A stretch of DNA of 64,000 nucleotides. It comes from Acanthaster planci (lineage: Eukaryota > Echinodermata > Asteroidea > Valvatida > Acanthasteridae). The notes under the pieces were generated by a model, which did not search any database, was not told where the DNA came from, and was given only the letters and a program-made list of their open reading frames with translations. A program made the translations under genes and the position numbers. The stretch covers positions 2,041,435 to 2,105,434 of the forward strand of contig NW_019091355.1 of assembly GCF_001949145.1 (NCBI RefSeq). Direction: 5' to 3'. Of this stretch, positions 48,801 to 61,924 are shown one piece after another. The number at the start of each line of letters is the position of its first letter. The stretch's first letter is position 1.

Positions 48801-51730
48801 ACTGTGCTTTCTTGCAATGTGAACAATATTTCAAGCTGATGTCTTGTTGGTGGGTTCCTTGGCTGTTTCTCTTCATGTTTCTAAAAGAGGGGAACCTTGC
48901 TTGGAACTGGCTCGGTCCACTCAAGGTTTGCGCAACCTGCACTAAGTGGACCAGTTTCTGCTTCTCGGGTCCATGCAAAGACGGCAAGGTCGGCGCACCC
49001 ATGCCAACTGATGCAGGACTCACCGTGGCACTGGAGGACCCTGGTGATTCCGGCCACCTGCTCAAGGGTGTCAATATTCTGGGAGAAGTTACGCAGCAGC
49101 TTGCCGTGCTGCTCCAGCAGGGCAATGAACTTGTGGCAAGAGGAGGGTCTGAACTCGCCAGGGTAGATTTCCTGGGAAGGACAAAAAGGCATAGAGTGCT
49201 TAACTTTAGTCACAGCATGCCTTTGATATTTCGTACCATATCTGACACAATGAGTGAAATTCCTTGTCAGTCAGTCGAACATTCTAATCATTAATGCACA
49301 AAAGAGTATTAATCCTACAAAGAAAGTATTTGCAATGTTATCTACAGTTTCCTGTTATTACTTTGGCAAATTTGAAGAAGGGTCTTGGGTTCCGTCGGAA
49401 GTAGTGGATATCAAAGATGGCTTGTGGGTCAGGCAGGTCAGGGAAGTCAACGGCTAGCCTGGCGTAGATGCCGTCTCGGGACCTGAAATCGGGGATGCCG
49501 CAGGACACTGACACCTGGAAAATGAGGACAAGGGGAGCTTTGAAGTTGGGCAGTGTTCAAGAGGTTATCAGGCTTGCGGTCACTACTGCTATTTGAAATT
49601 GATTCCAAATCAACTCAGGAGTCACGGTTTTGCTCAGAAATTGACTCCAGATTACCAAAACAAAAAAAAAAAGCGTTAACGCCAGTTAACACCCTTTAAA
49701 AATCCAGATTTGTTGGACAAAGATGAGAGCCACTGTTGTTTTACAAGGGGATTGGTGTCCCTGAAAATTGAAGAATAATGAATTTGCCACTGGCTTCTTC
49801 TACTTTGTATAGGTCCCTAGGAAAAATTGCCTGCGGAGAACAACTTCAGGAGTTACATATAATGACTTGGGATGTTTTCTTACTCACCCCAGCTCCTGTT
49901 AGCACCATAATCCTCTTGGAGACCCGCAGCAGGTTCAGGGCATCATCGAACGTGTTAACATCCGGTAGCTTCTTGCGGCGGGGAGGCTCCCGCAGCATCT
50001 GGAAGTAGTCAGCGATAATGGACCACACCTCAAACTCGTCCAGGTCCTCGGGCAGGGAGGCAGAGACAGTGGGCAGGAGGCGGGCCAGAATGGCGCGGGG
50101 ATGCGCGCCCGACATCATCTGCCGCTGCAGCCATCCCATGGGACCTAGGCACAAAGCAAGTCCATCCCAGTGAATTCAGCGACGTGAGCAGACGTACTTC
50201 ATGCATATTCACGATCAGAGCCAAGATACACCATTTAGGAATGGTAATTTTGAAATCAAATGAGGTTGACTTGAACACAAAGGTATACATCAAGAACTTT
50301 TCCATTCCCCAGGCTTTATCCATGATCATGATGAATATTTTTAACATTGGAAGCTACGAATCTCAGTCTTGCTTTTCAAGGGGCTTGATGCCACTTGAAA
50401 AGCAACTTAAGCCTACACATAGTACAAAGGGATTTTAAAAATCTATGATACAAGTCAAGGTTTCCAAGCTTGATTTCAAGTTAGTTTTGTCAACAAATAC
50501 CTTTTGGCTGTTCCAGCTCACACTCCCCCAGGCCAAGATCTAGATCTTCCTCGTCCAAGGAGGCTACACTACCTTCCCCACTACCAGAGCTGCTGTCATC
50601 TTCTTTGTCTTCATCACTCTCCACACAATCAGAGCTGCCCCGACCCGTTGAGGCATTAGTGTCTGAGGCTGGTGGACTGCTGGAAGACGTTTGGCATGGA
50701 AGGCAGTGGTCACGCTCACCTAGGGAAAAAAAAAATTCAATTGAAACCTGTATCTCTGTGCATATTTGCTATAAAGCTTTCAGAATTTATCATTGATCAA
50801 ACTCCTTCCTTGATAATGCAGCCTGGCATGTATGAGGATGAATGCACTGTGTGTGTTGCTCATGGGTCCATACAAGAACAGCATGAAAGTGCAGACATGT
50901 ACAAGTACATCACACTCTTTCAAAGGGGAGGGGGTGGGGAATGAGTGATTTGATGACACACTGACTCAATCATTTGAAAAGAGAGAGCAGTTCTCAAAAG
51001 CCAAAGCGCTAAGTTTAAATTTTTGATTCCAAAGTTTCCTTATTAGGATGAAAATTAGGCCTAGCCTATTTGAACTTAACCCTAACCTCCTAGGGTGTAG
51101 GTAAAATCGTATTGAAATTGGGCGATTTGGGACTGTTAGGGTCAAAAAGCAGTGAACACGGTGAAGCAGCATGAATTTAATGTTTGAGGGAAAACAAAGG
51201 GAAGCGGGCCCAATAACCATAAGTTGGAACTTACCTAAAATGATTATGAAAGGGATTGTAAAAATAATCCCCCCCCAAAAAAATTACATGTAAACAAATT
51301 GAAACAGCGCCCTCTCTTGATAGGATTACAGTCTTGCTAGTTGAAAAGCAAACAAACATGCCAAAACAATTTCGGTAATTAAAACCATACAAGTCGATGG
51401 CAACCTTATTTTCTTACATGAATCTGTTTGTGCTGGAAGAAAATCGTTATCGAAATGCGATGGGACGTTGTCGAGGTTATCGCGTTGGGTTGCGTCCGAC
51501 GGAAGTTCGTGTTCGAATCCAGCGCCAGATTCGGGGTCGAAGTTGACGGGGTGTTTTCCTTCAAAATGTTGACCTCTCGGCGAATAAAGTGAGTTGATTT
51601 CATGGCTAGCCGGTAAAACGCCAATTTCTTTGTCGACGTCGTCTGACAGAATGCCGTTTGACCCTTCAGCGTCGAGTCGGGGACGCTTTTTGGGCGATTC
51701 CAAAGAACTTCTTTCGGCAAAGTCCGCCAT
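45847..51730 (-). CDS. SIRT1: NAD-dependent deacetylase sirtuin 1 (SIRT1), 8 exons
   Basis: Nuclear NAD+-dependent protein deacetylase acting on histones and transcription factors. Minus-strand exons: 51418-51730 (ATG), 50501-50719, 49888-50144, 49362-49514, 49024-49171, 47815-48084, 46585-47571, 45847-46355 (TGA). Phases close; 951 residues, longer than human (747). Exon 1 carries a nuclear-signal-like SPKKRPRL. The catalytic core holds [20 protein letters not shown], the [13 protein letters not shown] loop, catalytic histidine in LQCHG, zinc cysteines CTNC and CPRC, and [13 protein letters not shown]. The extra length is a low-complexity acidic/serine linker in exon 7. Exon 8 begins with [18 protein letters not shown], equal to the human ESA activating segment. 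The stop overlaps a good donor (TTTAG|GTGAGT), so a further 3' exon is possible. Confidence 0.95.
48242..48395 (+). repeat. Short dispersed repeat, copy 2
   Basis: In a SIRT1 intron. Shares its start (GGGCAGCCATCTTGC) and its end (CCAATGGGTCTACAGGGAAC, then AAGACAAACATGGCAGCATT) with the repeat at about 36,117. Internal sequence is diverged. Confidence 0.55.
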
Positions 51731-52433
51731 GTTGAACTTAAATTGACCCTTTACGTGTTAGCTCTTTCACAGCGCATAAAAAAGGAGTGGTCAGATTGTA
51801 TTTGAAATAAAAAATAACAAATCGCAATACTTGATGTTTAAGCTCAGCAAGTTAAAATATTTTAAATTGTAAATATATGTCTTTTATTGTATATTTTCAG
51901 AAATATTTATACAACTTGTATTTTATTATTATGTCCTTGTCCTTGGCGATCTTCGCTGTTCTATCTCCAGAGGGGGTCTTCTATTATATAACATGATCGC
52001 CTGTCACTTCCGTGCATTGAACATCAAGTGGAACGTTAGTGGATTGACGAATGGTCCTGATTGGTTGAAACTTTTGGTTTATCTGCACCTCTAATTGATG
52101 AAAGGTTATCCAGAGACATATCTATCGACGCATGTTCAGATTTTGAATGAATTATCCACCTAGACAGGTTTTTCTTCTCAGTGGACAGAAGTCAACTTTA
52201 TTGAGGATAAATTTTGCTGAGTCAGTTGAGTTAAAGCCGAGGCTGAGATCGCATGAATTGTTGCTGGTAGGCACAACCATAGACAGAGACTGATACTATA
52301 GACGAGCAAAGAAACAGATAATGCCGGTTCTGAATGTATTCGACTTACCAGGTTCAGGTCGTTGCTAATTGGCTGAGTTAAAAGGAGCAAACTCCACTTT
52401 ACAATACAAGGCCATCACGTTAATTTTGCAACC
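51731..52433. promoter_or_regulatory. Shared divergent promoter interval, SIRT1 / DNAJC12
   Basis: Only 703 bases separate the two opposing start codons. An ETS-type CACTTCCG lies at about 52,005-52,012. There is no strong CpG island. Bidirectional promoter activity is inferred from the layout. Confidence 0.5.
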
Positions 52434-53959
52434 ATGGATGATATTTTAAATGCACAGGCAAGGGATGAAGATGATTTCTACAAGTTGCTGGGGTGCGATG
52501 AGTTGTCCACAGTAAGTTTTTAATTTTAAGGTCATCAGTGGATTTGCACCAATGGTGTTACAGTTGGCAATTCAATTTGTTTTGTTTGAAATTTAGAATT
52601 ATAAAACTAAAGAAACTCATTATGTATTTTAACCAGAGTTAGTCTTAGTTTTAGAATGTGTAGCAATCTTTTAAGAGTAAATTTTGAAATTTTTATTCAA
52701 GCGCAAATTAATCTTTGGTTTTTTTGTCCACCAGTAGGCCTACAATTGCAGTTCTTTGGAATGGCGTCATTCCATTCTTTTACATATTATTATTAACCTT
52801 GGTTATTTAAATTTGTAAATTCCTGTTTTCCTGTCCACAGACTGAGCAAATAAATACTGAATTCAAGTTGAAAGCACTTATTGCCCATCCGGATAAGAAT
52901 CCTGATGATCCAAATGCAGCAAAGAGATTCGCTGAGCTGCAACGAGCCCGGGACATCCTGACGGATGATAAACGACGCCAGGAGTATGACTTCTGGAGGC
53001 GGAGTGGAATCGCCGTCCCGTACAGTTCCTGGATTTCAATGAAGGATGCCATGCATACTGTGAGTAATTCAGTCATACATGTGTGTGATGATGATAGTGC
53101 TTTTTGAGGATAGGAGGCCCTTTTTGCATCACGAATTGACAAATGCGTATTGTAATGCGCGGAAAGAAAGTTTCTTCAACAAAAGACTGTTTCGTGTGTC
53201 AGAAATTCATGCACCACACATCACATCTTCTGTTTGTGATCGATATGTTTGCATGATCTGAAGAGTCCCTTGATAATGAACCTGTACCAAGGGAGTAGAA
53301 ACTTGGCTGGTCCTGGATTTAGAGAAATGTTCGCAGATTTCTACTGTACCTGTTTCACACAAAACTCAACTTTCTGCTATTGGCAGTCCATGCACTGGGC
53401 AGTGAAGAAGAAAAAAGACCTGATGCTAGAGGAAGACCCAGACAACCTCACCGAATCTCCTGGGGACAGTGACATGAATGCGTCCTCCTGTACACACACA
53501 GCGATTCCTTCAAGCTGTGGTAAGATGCTGCCTGTTACAGATTATGCCGGCGTGAAAATGAACTTTTCAGCAATATACAGAAGATCAACATGGTTGAATT
53601 TACATTAGTTCAGCTTGACAGTCGGCACTTTGGCGTAAAGGGGGGCCACAGTATCAGCTAGGGGGGCCACATCACAAGAACGAAACAGATTTTTTTATAC
53701 TTATACTTTTTACCGTTGGGGGGGCCAGCTTCCTGCCAGGGGAGCCTGGCCCCCCTATGGCCCCCTTTGACGACGGACCCAGATGGGCTGAGCTCTCAAC
53801 CAATAAGAATGGTCGAACTGTTTTAGATACTTATGAATGTGCTTTTGTTGCATATTTGTTTTTTTTACTTCAGGTCAGTCCAGACGATTCATCCCTGCTA
53901 GTTGGACCAGGGAGCCCGCCAATGACATCCTCCAGAAGTTCAGAAATTATAATTTATGA
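52434..53959 (+). CDS. DNAJC12: J-domain co-chaperone DNAJC12, 4 exons
   Basis: Cytosolic J-domain protein. In vertebrates it is an HSP70 co-chaperone for aromatic amino acid hydroxylases. Exons 52434-52511, 52841-53059, 53387-53519, 53874-53959; phases close, 171 residues (human 198). The J domain covers about residues 14-80: DDFYKLLGCDELS, then HPDKN with the HSP70-stimulating HPD triad, and RFAELQRARDILTDDKRRQEYD. Next come SSWISMKDAMHTSMHWAVKK and an acidic linker. The end, EPANDILQKFRNYNL, is the conserved DNAJC12 tail, a feature that separates it from other J proteins. Divergent neighbour of SIRT1, as in human. Intron 3 contains a GGGGGGCC-rich repeat patch (about 53,640-53,770). Confidence 0.93.
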
Positions 53960-54531
53960 GTTTGAGGTTGTACTCATCAACATCTTCTCACAGCCGTATT
54001 CTCATAGGAAGGTTAATAACATATAACTTGAGCCATACGAACGGCTCGCGCAAAACATGTACATTCGTCATGCAGTTCACTTTGGATCATTTTCATGCAT
54101 TGTCATGCAGTTCTACAAATATTTTTTAGATAACTTGGACAAGGATAAGCACGAGTTCCATGACGTGAATTTATCTGTAACACATCCCAACACTCTCTCA
54201 TCTTAAGCAGGCCTTTGTTTAATTGTGAGGTAATCAGATGTTACCTGGAAGTATCCTTTTTGATTTTCATGTCTTGTATCTACCTTGATAACTTAGTCAG
54301 CTGTAAAGGTTGTGATACGTGTAGCGCTGTGTATTGAAATGGTCCCTTTGTGAGTTATGTATGCTGTTTTAGGTCACATGCATGCCCTCAAGTCGTACTT
54401 ACTAGTCAAGTATAGGCTCTGCAATGGCTACTGGTTGTCAATGGTCTTATGCAGTGAAACTGACTTCTCAAGTTACTTCTGAATTTGTTGTAGTGACAGA
54501 CTTACTTACTCCATAACATGTAATACACGGT

Positions 54532-54730
54532 GGCGTAGTGGGAAGGGGGAGCTGGGGGGCATGTGCCCCCTATAAATTCCCGGTGCCCCCCACACTGAAA
54601 AAAAATGAATGGATATTGAAAAAGGCTAACAAAAACTTGCCCCCCAAAAGCCACACCACTGAAAGCTGGTGCCCCCCCNTGCTGGTGCCCCCTTTGTGCC
54701 CCCAGTAAAATCCTAGCTACGCCACTGGTA
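54532..54730. repeat. Dispersed repeat with GGTGGCGTAG / CTACGCCACTGG ends
   Basis: Begins GGTGGCGTAGTGGGAAGGGG and ends AATCCTAGCTACGCCACTGG, a short inverted-terminal arrangement around G/C-rich blocks (GTGCCCCC repeats). Contains one ambiguous base at 54679. It resembles non-autonomous elements with TACGCCACTGG ends found in many animals; class not assigned. Confidence 0.5.
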
Positions 54731-56480
54731 ATACATAACCAGCAGAGTTACGTATGGCATGCCATGTCATACGCCATGGCATAAAGTTGGCCATTTGCCC
54801 AGTTGATGTTCATTCGAGATTTCACAAAAGTCATATTATATAGCTGAATTTTATTGAATGCCATTTTTTCCCTAATAATGTATGCACCAGATGTATATTT
54901 TCGCAATCTAAAAGCAGGGTTTAGTGAGATTGATACAAACGTTTCATAGAATTTTCCAGGCCGTATTTAAGACACATAATCTTGCCATCCATTTTCAGAA
55001 TGAAGTGAAACCGTTGAATGTACTGTTTTTTCGTTTCAAAGATATTCACTATTCAAATCATGGTGGAGGTTTTGTTAACCCTGCATATTTAAGGGCAATG
55101 CATGTTTTGTTTATACTTTGTACATTTTTTTCCTATTTATTGTAATGCTCGTAGTGATTTAAATACATTGGTATATATCAAATAGAATAAATGTATGACT
55201 TATTAGTTTTGTTATTGGCACAAATTAAGAAAGGCATTCACAAACTGGTCATCCAAAACTTTATGTGAAAAGATTTTAGAGGTGTTTTTGAAAAGCATTT
55301 TGTGCATAACGCAGGTGAAATGTATGACTGGCCTTGATACCACAAAATGAGTCTTTTCAAGGATGTTTGCTTCACTTTAAGTTCATTTTCTCAGCCAAGT
55401 TTCGCTGAGTTGAACACTGTAATAAAGGCATTAAATGGGAGAAAATAGCAATGATTCATGATAATGATCCTTGAAGAAGACTTATGTGTGAACCGGGATG
55501 AACAAAGTGATCTCAACCAACAGAGAGGTTGCTGTAATGGAACAATGCACCTCTTGATGATAACGCATAACCATGAACCATCTGTAAGTGGTCCAATTTA
55601 ACCATTCACTGCAGTAGATGAAGTCTTGGATGTAGAGTGAGTGAAAAGTATTGTGAATTTCGAGTGTACGTTAGCAGAGTACTTGTTCACAATATATAAA
55701 TGTATCAAGAATTAATTGTAGTACTCCGATTGTAGTCAAAGCAATGTGCACAAGGTAAATGTACCTGTGAAGGATTAAAGCCACTGATACTTTCTGTTTC
55801 TTCATGAATTTTATTTACACACGTGTTTTGCAAAGGACAGTGACAACATCAGAGAATAAGTGTATTAAAATACAAAGATGAGCTTTTGAAAAGTTTTTTT
55901 TGTCTGAAGATAGGCCATATCATTTATCCATTTCCAATTGCTAACTGGTCATGCATGCATGAGGGGGGGTGTGATTGGAGGAAACAGAACAATCCATGAA
56001 ATGATAACCATACAGCAGTGTTGGGTGTATCGAATACACTTTTACCTGCCTAAGGCACCCCTTAGAACACCCATTTCTAGTAAATGTAACTTTTATATGT
56101 AAAAGCACCTTAATGGTAAAGTTGGGATTCTGAAGATTTTCAAAGAGATCATTTGAAAAATCTCGAAATCAGAAAATCCTGAGGAAAATCCTAAAGTAAG
56201 GACAAATCCTGATAAATTTCACCCCAGATGCTTAGAAAGGGAAACTGTGGCCTCTCATATGCTTGTTAGGTCTGGCCACTTGAATGCCCCAGGCACAGAA
56301 ATCACATGACCAAAAGACAGAACAGCAACACTTAGCACCTGACATTTTAGATCAATTAATCTGGGCAATGTAAGAATGTTTTGTCATTCTTCGTCAAGAC
56401 GAAATGAATTGGCGCTGTTACGTGAGCCATGAAATAGATACAATAAACTTAAACCATCATTTTAAATGTAAACTCTACCC
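54731..56480. other. Intergenic stretch between DNAJC12 and MRPL1
   Basis: DNAJC12 and MRPL1 converge here. AATAAA at 55186-55191 (plus) could end a long DNAJC12 3' untranslated region. No other gene seen. Confidence 0.4.
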
Positions 56481-56485
56481 TAAAG

Positions 56486-59400
56486 TCAAAGTATAACTTT
56501 CTCCTGTTCAGAGCTCAATCCCACACTTTCAAGTTCGTCTACTGGTGCTGGGAGGTATTTCTCGAAGTTGATGCGCACTCCATCCAGGAGGAAAGCATTG
56601 ATCGTCAACTTGGTGACAAAAGGTCCTGGCAAAAAGTTCAGAAATACATATTTAAAAAAAAAATCAATATCCTCAGTAAAACTTCAGGCTCCAACTATGG
56701 CCAATTGAGGGCTAAATCAATTTTCCTCTCTGTCAAAAAATGAAAAAAAAATCTACTACAGGGAGTGCTGAACTTGCCCTGAGAAATGACCAAATTGAGC
56801 AAATGGGCTAAGTACAGCAACTTGTCAGCAATCGCTAAACACAAACCTGTGAAAACATTACCAAATGCCTTCATGTACTTAGTTAAGTATAAACTGTCAG
56901 CATCAGTGCTTACCAAACTCTGGTGGCTTATGCTTGCAGATGTCAGTGATGATACACTGCATGTTCTCTTCAAGCTGGTCATTGGTGAGGCTCAGCTGGT
57001 TAAAGGGCAAAGGTCATGACAGAATTATTCAAGGTGATTTATTTTGTATTTCATCAGATGATATCTTGCGAGATTACATGTTGAGATCTACAGTCTTCTT
57101 GTAACTTTTCTTGACTTATTAGAGAATTACAAGTATTTTGGGTTAAAATTGCTACAATTTGAAGGAATAAATGAGATAACAACAGGTGACTTTCGTAAAA
57201 ATGATTTTTGGGGGGAACTTTAGTCAAAGGTTTCATTTTACCCGATCCCTTATTATTTTCCCAAAAGGATCCAGTGAAATGCAACAAAATCCAACACGGC
57301 TGAAAATGGAATCTTTCATAAGTACAACAAAATGCAACAGTGGATTTGGTTGCATTGTGCACTTTACCGGTTACCTTGGCCTCTGCCAATAGTGTGGACT
57401 GTTAAATCCAACGTTTCTTACAGTAACAACAACTTTTCACCACTGCTGAATTCTGTTGTATTTGACAGGGCTAGCGTTCAAAAAAAGGTTGTGTTACCTT
57501 GCCAATTGCAACGTTGACATGTTTGCCCTTAATCTGACACTTATACTCTTGTCCTTTCTTGTATCTGTGTATCATGCTTGGGAGATCCAGCCCAACCGAT
57601 CCTGTGATAAACAATTATTTAATTCAATTTAAAAGAACAAGAGACATTTTCTTCAGTGGTCATGTTTTAATGTGTTCAATACTTATTTTTCAAATATTCA
57701 ATTACAAGTTTTCTGCATAGAAATAAATCAGGAGATTGCTACCTCTTTTTGAGTTTGGGAACCTCTTCCTCAACAACTGCCTCAGAGGTGCCAGCTCCGC
57801 CATCATGTCTGGGGACGACACGCAGTAATCAAAGTCCTTGACTTCTTTGGAGAGAACCTTGGGGACCAATTCTTCACCCCCGACTATGTCTGCCCTGGCG
57901 TCTATAGCAACTTGTGCGTCTGAACCCTGTGGAGGACAGTACAGTAAAAATACGACCTCATTAGTTACCAGGCTCCATTTGGTTCCCTAAACCTTGACTG
58001 ACATTGTGAATTCCAGACAAACAACCCCGTTTAATTAATAATGACCAGATTCCCAGTCACTTCACAAGGAGTTTTGACTACGTGTAACTCCAAAAAGGGT
58101 TCAACATTAGAGACATTTAATGATTTAGATTATTTATTATTTAGATTTATTAGATTATGACATTACCATGATTTCCTAATGTAATTCTGAGCCAGAAGAG
58201 ACTGAATATTTGAATCTATTCTTTACCAATGAAACTCACCCTTGCAAAGCAGAGTACTGTGTTGTCTGGCTTGAAAGCATGTGGCAGTATCAGCATACTC
58301 TGGAATGGATCCACTAATTTCTGAAGGAGATAAAAACAAGAACAATAATGAAAGAGGTTGTTGATAATGAAATGAAAGGGCATTTGACTGTATCCACATA
58401 AAAAGGACTAAAGACTCTACTTTTTCAGATGATTTGTTTAAAGCAAAAATTTCTGAATGAAGCTTAATTTGATTAAAATGTGAATAACTGATCATTTGCC
58501 GAAGTCACAAACTCTTTGTTAATTGCCATGTCTGAATCCACTGGTTGAGTGTGAGTTTGACTCTGGGTGTTAATCACTGATCATTATGAGTCCTGTCCGG
58601 GTCAATGACAATAACAGGACACTCAGCAATGCTGACTCAGACTTAGTGCTCACAACCACAACTCTCCGCACTGTCACACCTTCTTCTTCAGGGCCATGTC
58701 CAGATTGACTGAAATGGTGACCGTGCGGTCGGCGTATTTGTTCCGCCGACGACAAAACATCCAGGTGTCTTGCTTCCTCAGTATCTCCATAGCCTCATGG
58801 AATGATTTCAGCTGTGGTGGGTAGTGCATGTGGAGGTAGACATCGTCCACTGGCTTCCAGGCTAGATAGTCTTTGGGTCTCTCTTGCACTACCATAGCTT
58901 CCTCTGCTACTGTTTCTTCAGCTGGTTCATCACTGACCTGGCCTGTAATGCTTGAGAAGCTGTGAAAACCAGTAAATTTATCCGTGAAAAGCACCTCACT
59001 GATTAAAAATCTTACTTGAGGCTCAGAGTTGTAGAATTCATCAAAACCTGAATGTGCATTTGAAACACTGTCTCATCCGGCAACCTGTCTATCTGTCCTG
59101 AGGACAGACAAAACCAAATTTGGACAGGCAATTTTGCTTGTTCAAAGTTATAAGCCCTAAACTTTTACCTATATCCTTAACGTTGGTGAAAAAGTCTTCA
59201 CCTTTTCTTCCAAAATACTGGGAGCAGTAAAAAATGGCCTCAGATAGCACTGAGGGATGTCAGTTTCAGAACTTTTGTCCTGGGAGACCACAGACTAAGA
59301 AGGGACAGGCAGACACATCGATCCCAGATGAACCCTGATTTGAGAAGAGAACAAAGCAGCTTTTTTCTATTAAAACAGAATGAAACTTTAGTTAGATTAA

Positions 59401-61260
59401 CCGAGTTTGCATTGCTCCATAAATCAATACCTTCTACTCTGCAAATACCCTGGGCTGGTGAAGACAGATCTGCTGCCTTGCTGGGAGTCGGAGATTGACG
59501 CTTGGCAATGGAAGCTGCAAATCACATCTTGCTGGAGTCTGTGGCGCACGTGCCGCAAGCCTGCAATGAAAGGTGACATGACTAGAGTACAAATTGTGTA
59601 TGCATACTTCTTACACTTCGAATTGATTGATACAGTTTATAGGTTTAAGTCTTTTAACCATCCTACGGTTTAACAGCACAAATATGCACGAAGGCCCACA
59701 GTCACCGTATGTCCGGTAGTCGTGATCAAATTGAAACTGTACACAGGACATTGCGGCACTCAAAAATCAGTCGTCGACGGGGTATGCTTTTTGTGAATGG
59801 TCTGCTACCAGCGTGCTGTGACATTGTCTCCAGGACATTAACATGGAGTTCAAATCGCTATTTGAACAAGATGGCGACACTGCGCTCAACGACAAGACCA
59901 TTTCCGATATGAAGGGGAGATTTCTCTTTTCTTCCCAAGGGTGTATGAAGCTTATCATCATTATTGGAACCTCTGATTCTCATTTGATCCTCAGTCAGGT
60001 GCATTAGACAGTTTAAGGACCATTTTGGAGGTGGATTCGGAGCATTTTGATTCAGTGTAAGAGCTTTTTTGAGTGAAATGAATTAATGGAAGCAAAAACC
60101 TATGGAAGGTACTTGGACCCTACTATCACCCGACCATGTCCAAATGTTAAAAGAGTGATTTGTAGGGTCCAAGTTACTGGGACTAGGGGCCCATGTACAC
60201 GGCTACCTGTAAGGTTTGTAGGCCCCTATAAGCCGAATCACGAGGTATAGCAATAGTGGTTTTAAAAAGGAGAATTCAAGTTGTTATGTTCACATGAATT
60301 TAAAGAACGCAGTGTACTAGATTTGGGTCAAAGTTAACTCGCAAAAGACTTAATGTTTTTTTATGTGGCCTGGAAGTACGGGGTGGCGGGGTATTCTGCA
60401 ATGGACCTTGGTTACTTATTCATCCTTGGAATAGGACCAAACAGTTACTTCTTTAACACTGAATGTCGAACAATGAACTAACTTCACCAATGACATCGAT
60501 GTCTGAACATGCTTAAGTTATAACTAACCATCATGGCCATGCATGCTAACTAGCATGATTAGGCTAGCTACTTGAACATGTTGAAGTTGAATTAGCTGGA
60601 AGGACTATCTCAAGAGTTCTGGATAAATTTTAGGGTTAAAAAATCGGGGAATTGTATACTTGGACCCCCTCCCCAGTTTTTTGACATTTTAATCTTGCAA
60701 AACTGGTAAGTCCCCCCCAAAAAACAAAGGCAACACTCTCTCTATTGCGCTGATCCTATTTTTTGGAAACTTCAAATTGTAGGCCTAGGCCTAAATTGTG
60801 AGAAAACGTGACTTTCTCACTGGTAAACTAACCATGCAAATTTGAATCACGCGTGTGGTACATGTTAAAACACTCACAGTTTCCCCTCAAAATTCCCCTC
60901 AAAACCCTGCCCTTTTTTGATAACATTAAACCTACACTACAGATATTAAGCATGATGTCACAGTTTCTCCCGAGGTGAATTCAAAAGATGTAGCTCTCTC
61001 AAAATGATAGGCCTAGGTCTAATGGCATTAGACCTAGGCCTAGTATCATTTTGAATTCACATGATCGTGATGATTAACAAAAAGGAACAGGGTCCCCAAA
61101 TTTACAATCCCCCAAAACCGCAAGTGATCTGTTGACTCACATAAAAAAGAACATCCTTCCAAGAAGTCACAATCAAATCATACAAACCTCTAGCATGGCT
61201 TGAACTCCTTGAAATAGCAGCAGCTACTCTGACACTCATCATGCTCATGGAGGCTGCCAT
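56486..61260 (-). CDS. MRPL1: Mitochondrial large ribosomal subunit protein uL1m (MRPL1), 8 exons
   Basis: Nuclear gene for the L1-stalk protein of the mitochondrial ribosome. Minus-strand exons: 61188-61260 (ATG), about 59431-59560, 58680-58959, 58240-58320, 57743-57926, 57498-57601, 56914-56995, 56486-56625 (stop). Phases close; 357 residues (human 325). The N-terminus is rich in Arg, Ser and Ala with few acids (MAASMSMMSVRVAAAISRSS), as expected of a mitochondrial import signal. L1-family signatures follow: KPVDDVYLHMHYPP, TISVNLDMALKKK, DPFQSMLILPHAF, EVKDFDYCVSSPDMMAELAP, SVGLDLPSM, LTNDQLEENMQCIITDICKHKP and GPFVTKLTINAF. Alignment to human MRPL1 holds over the full domain. Exon 2 could instead end at 59449. 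Intron 1 contains a hairpin repeat. Divergent to CNOT6L. Confidence 0.92.
60975..61060. repeat. Nested perfect inverted repeat (hairpin) in MRPL1 intron 1
   Basis: AAAATGATAGGCCTAGGTCT (from 61001) pairs with its complement ending at 61052, apart from a two-base bulge. Outside it, GTGAATTCAAAA (60975-60986) pairs with TTTTGAATTCAC (61049-61060), so two alternative stems overlap. Too short for a transposon with genes; it may be a solo foldback. Confidence 0.75.
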
Positions 61261-61789
61261 CTTGAATTTGTTTTCCCATAGACGTAAAGACGTAGCCTTC
61301 CGATCCGAAGCATGCACAGTGCAGTGAACTTCAATGTTTTGGTAGCGTCCAATTTAGAAGAAAGGAGGGTGTACGTGTAGGAACACCCCCCCACTCCTAA
61401 TAAAATACACAAAAGCAGTAATTTACGTGTAGATATGTCATGATGTGACGATGTGAAAAGCTAAGGACGGACAAATAATGCACGATATGGCCTCATGATA
61501 CAAGCTAAAAAACTGATTTCACTTGCCATTTTTTCCCTTTAGTTGCAGAGAGACGTTTTAACCCTAGCAAAAGATTCACTGCCCGAATACCCGGCCTACA
61601 TTATCCCCTTAATCCTTCATTTGTTCGTGGAAACTATTCGTTTTTATATATTGTGAGTATTTCAATATTGGTTATAATGATATTCACAAAAGCAAAGCTA
61701 AAAAACTTATATTTTCTGTTGTAAAGCGAAAAGAACACCTCTGTCACATAATGGTTTTGGCCATGGATTACCCAATCTCAAAGTGCGCA

Positions 61790-61924
61790 TGCGCGCATAT
61801 TTAAGCGCATTCGATTACCTGCCATCTTGGATTTCGGAAGTAAAAACTGCTGTGAAACGAGTCCCGAATAAATGACAATTTAGACAGTTTCTTAGATTTT
61901 CCCGACACAAAATACTCAATGAAG
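61790..61924 (+). promoter_or_regulatory. Putative CNOT6L promoter and untranslated first exon
   Basis: A CGCATGCGCG stretch (about 61,785) and a YY1-type GCCATCTTGG (about 61,822) precede a segment ending in a donor, GAAG|GTAAGG, at 61925. The next plus-strand acceptor with coding sequence is at 63444. The exon start is not defined. Confidence 0.4.
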
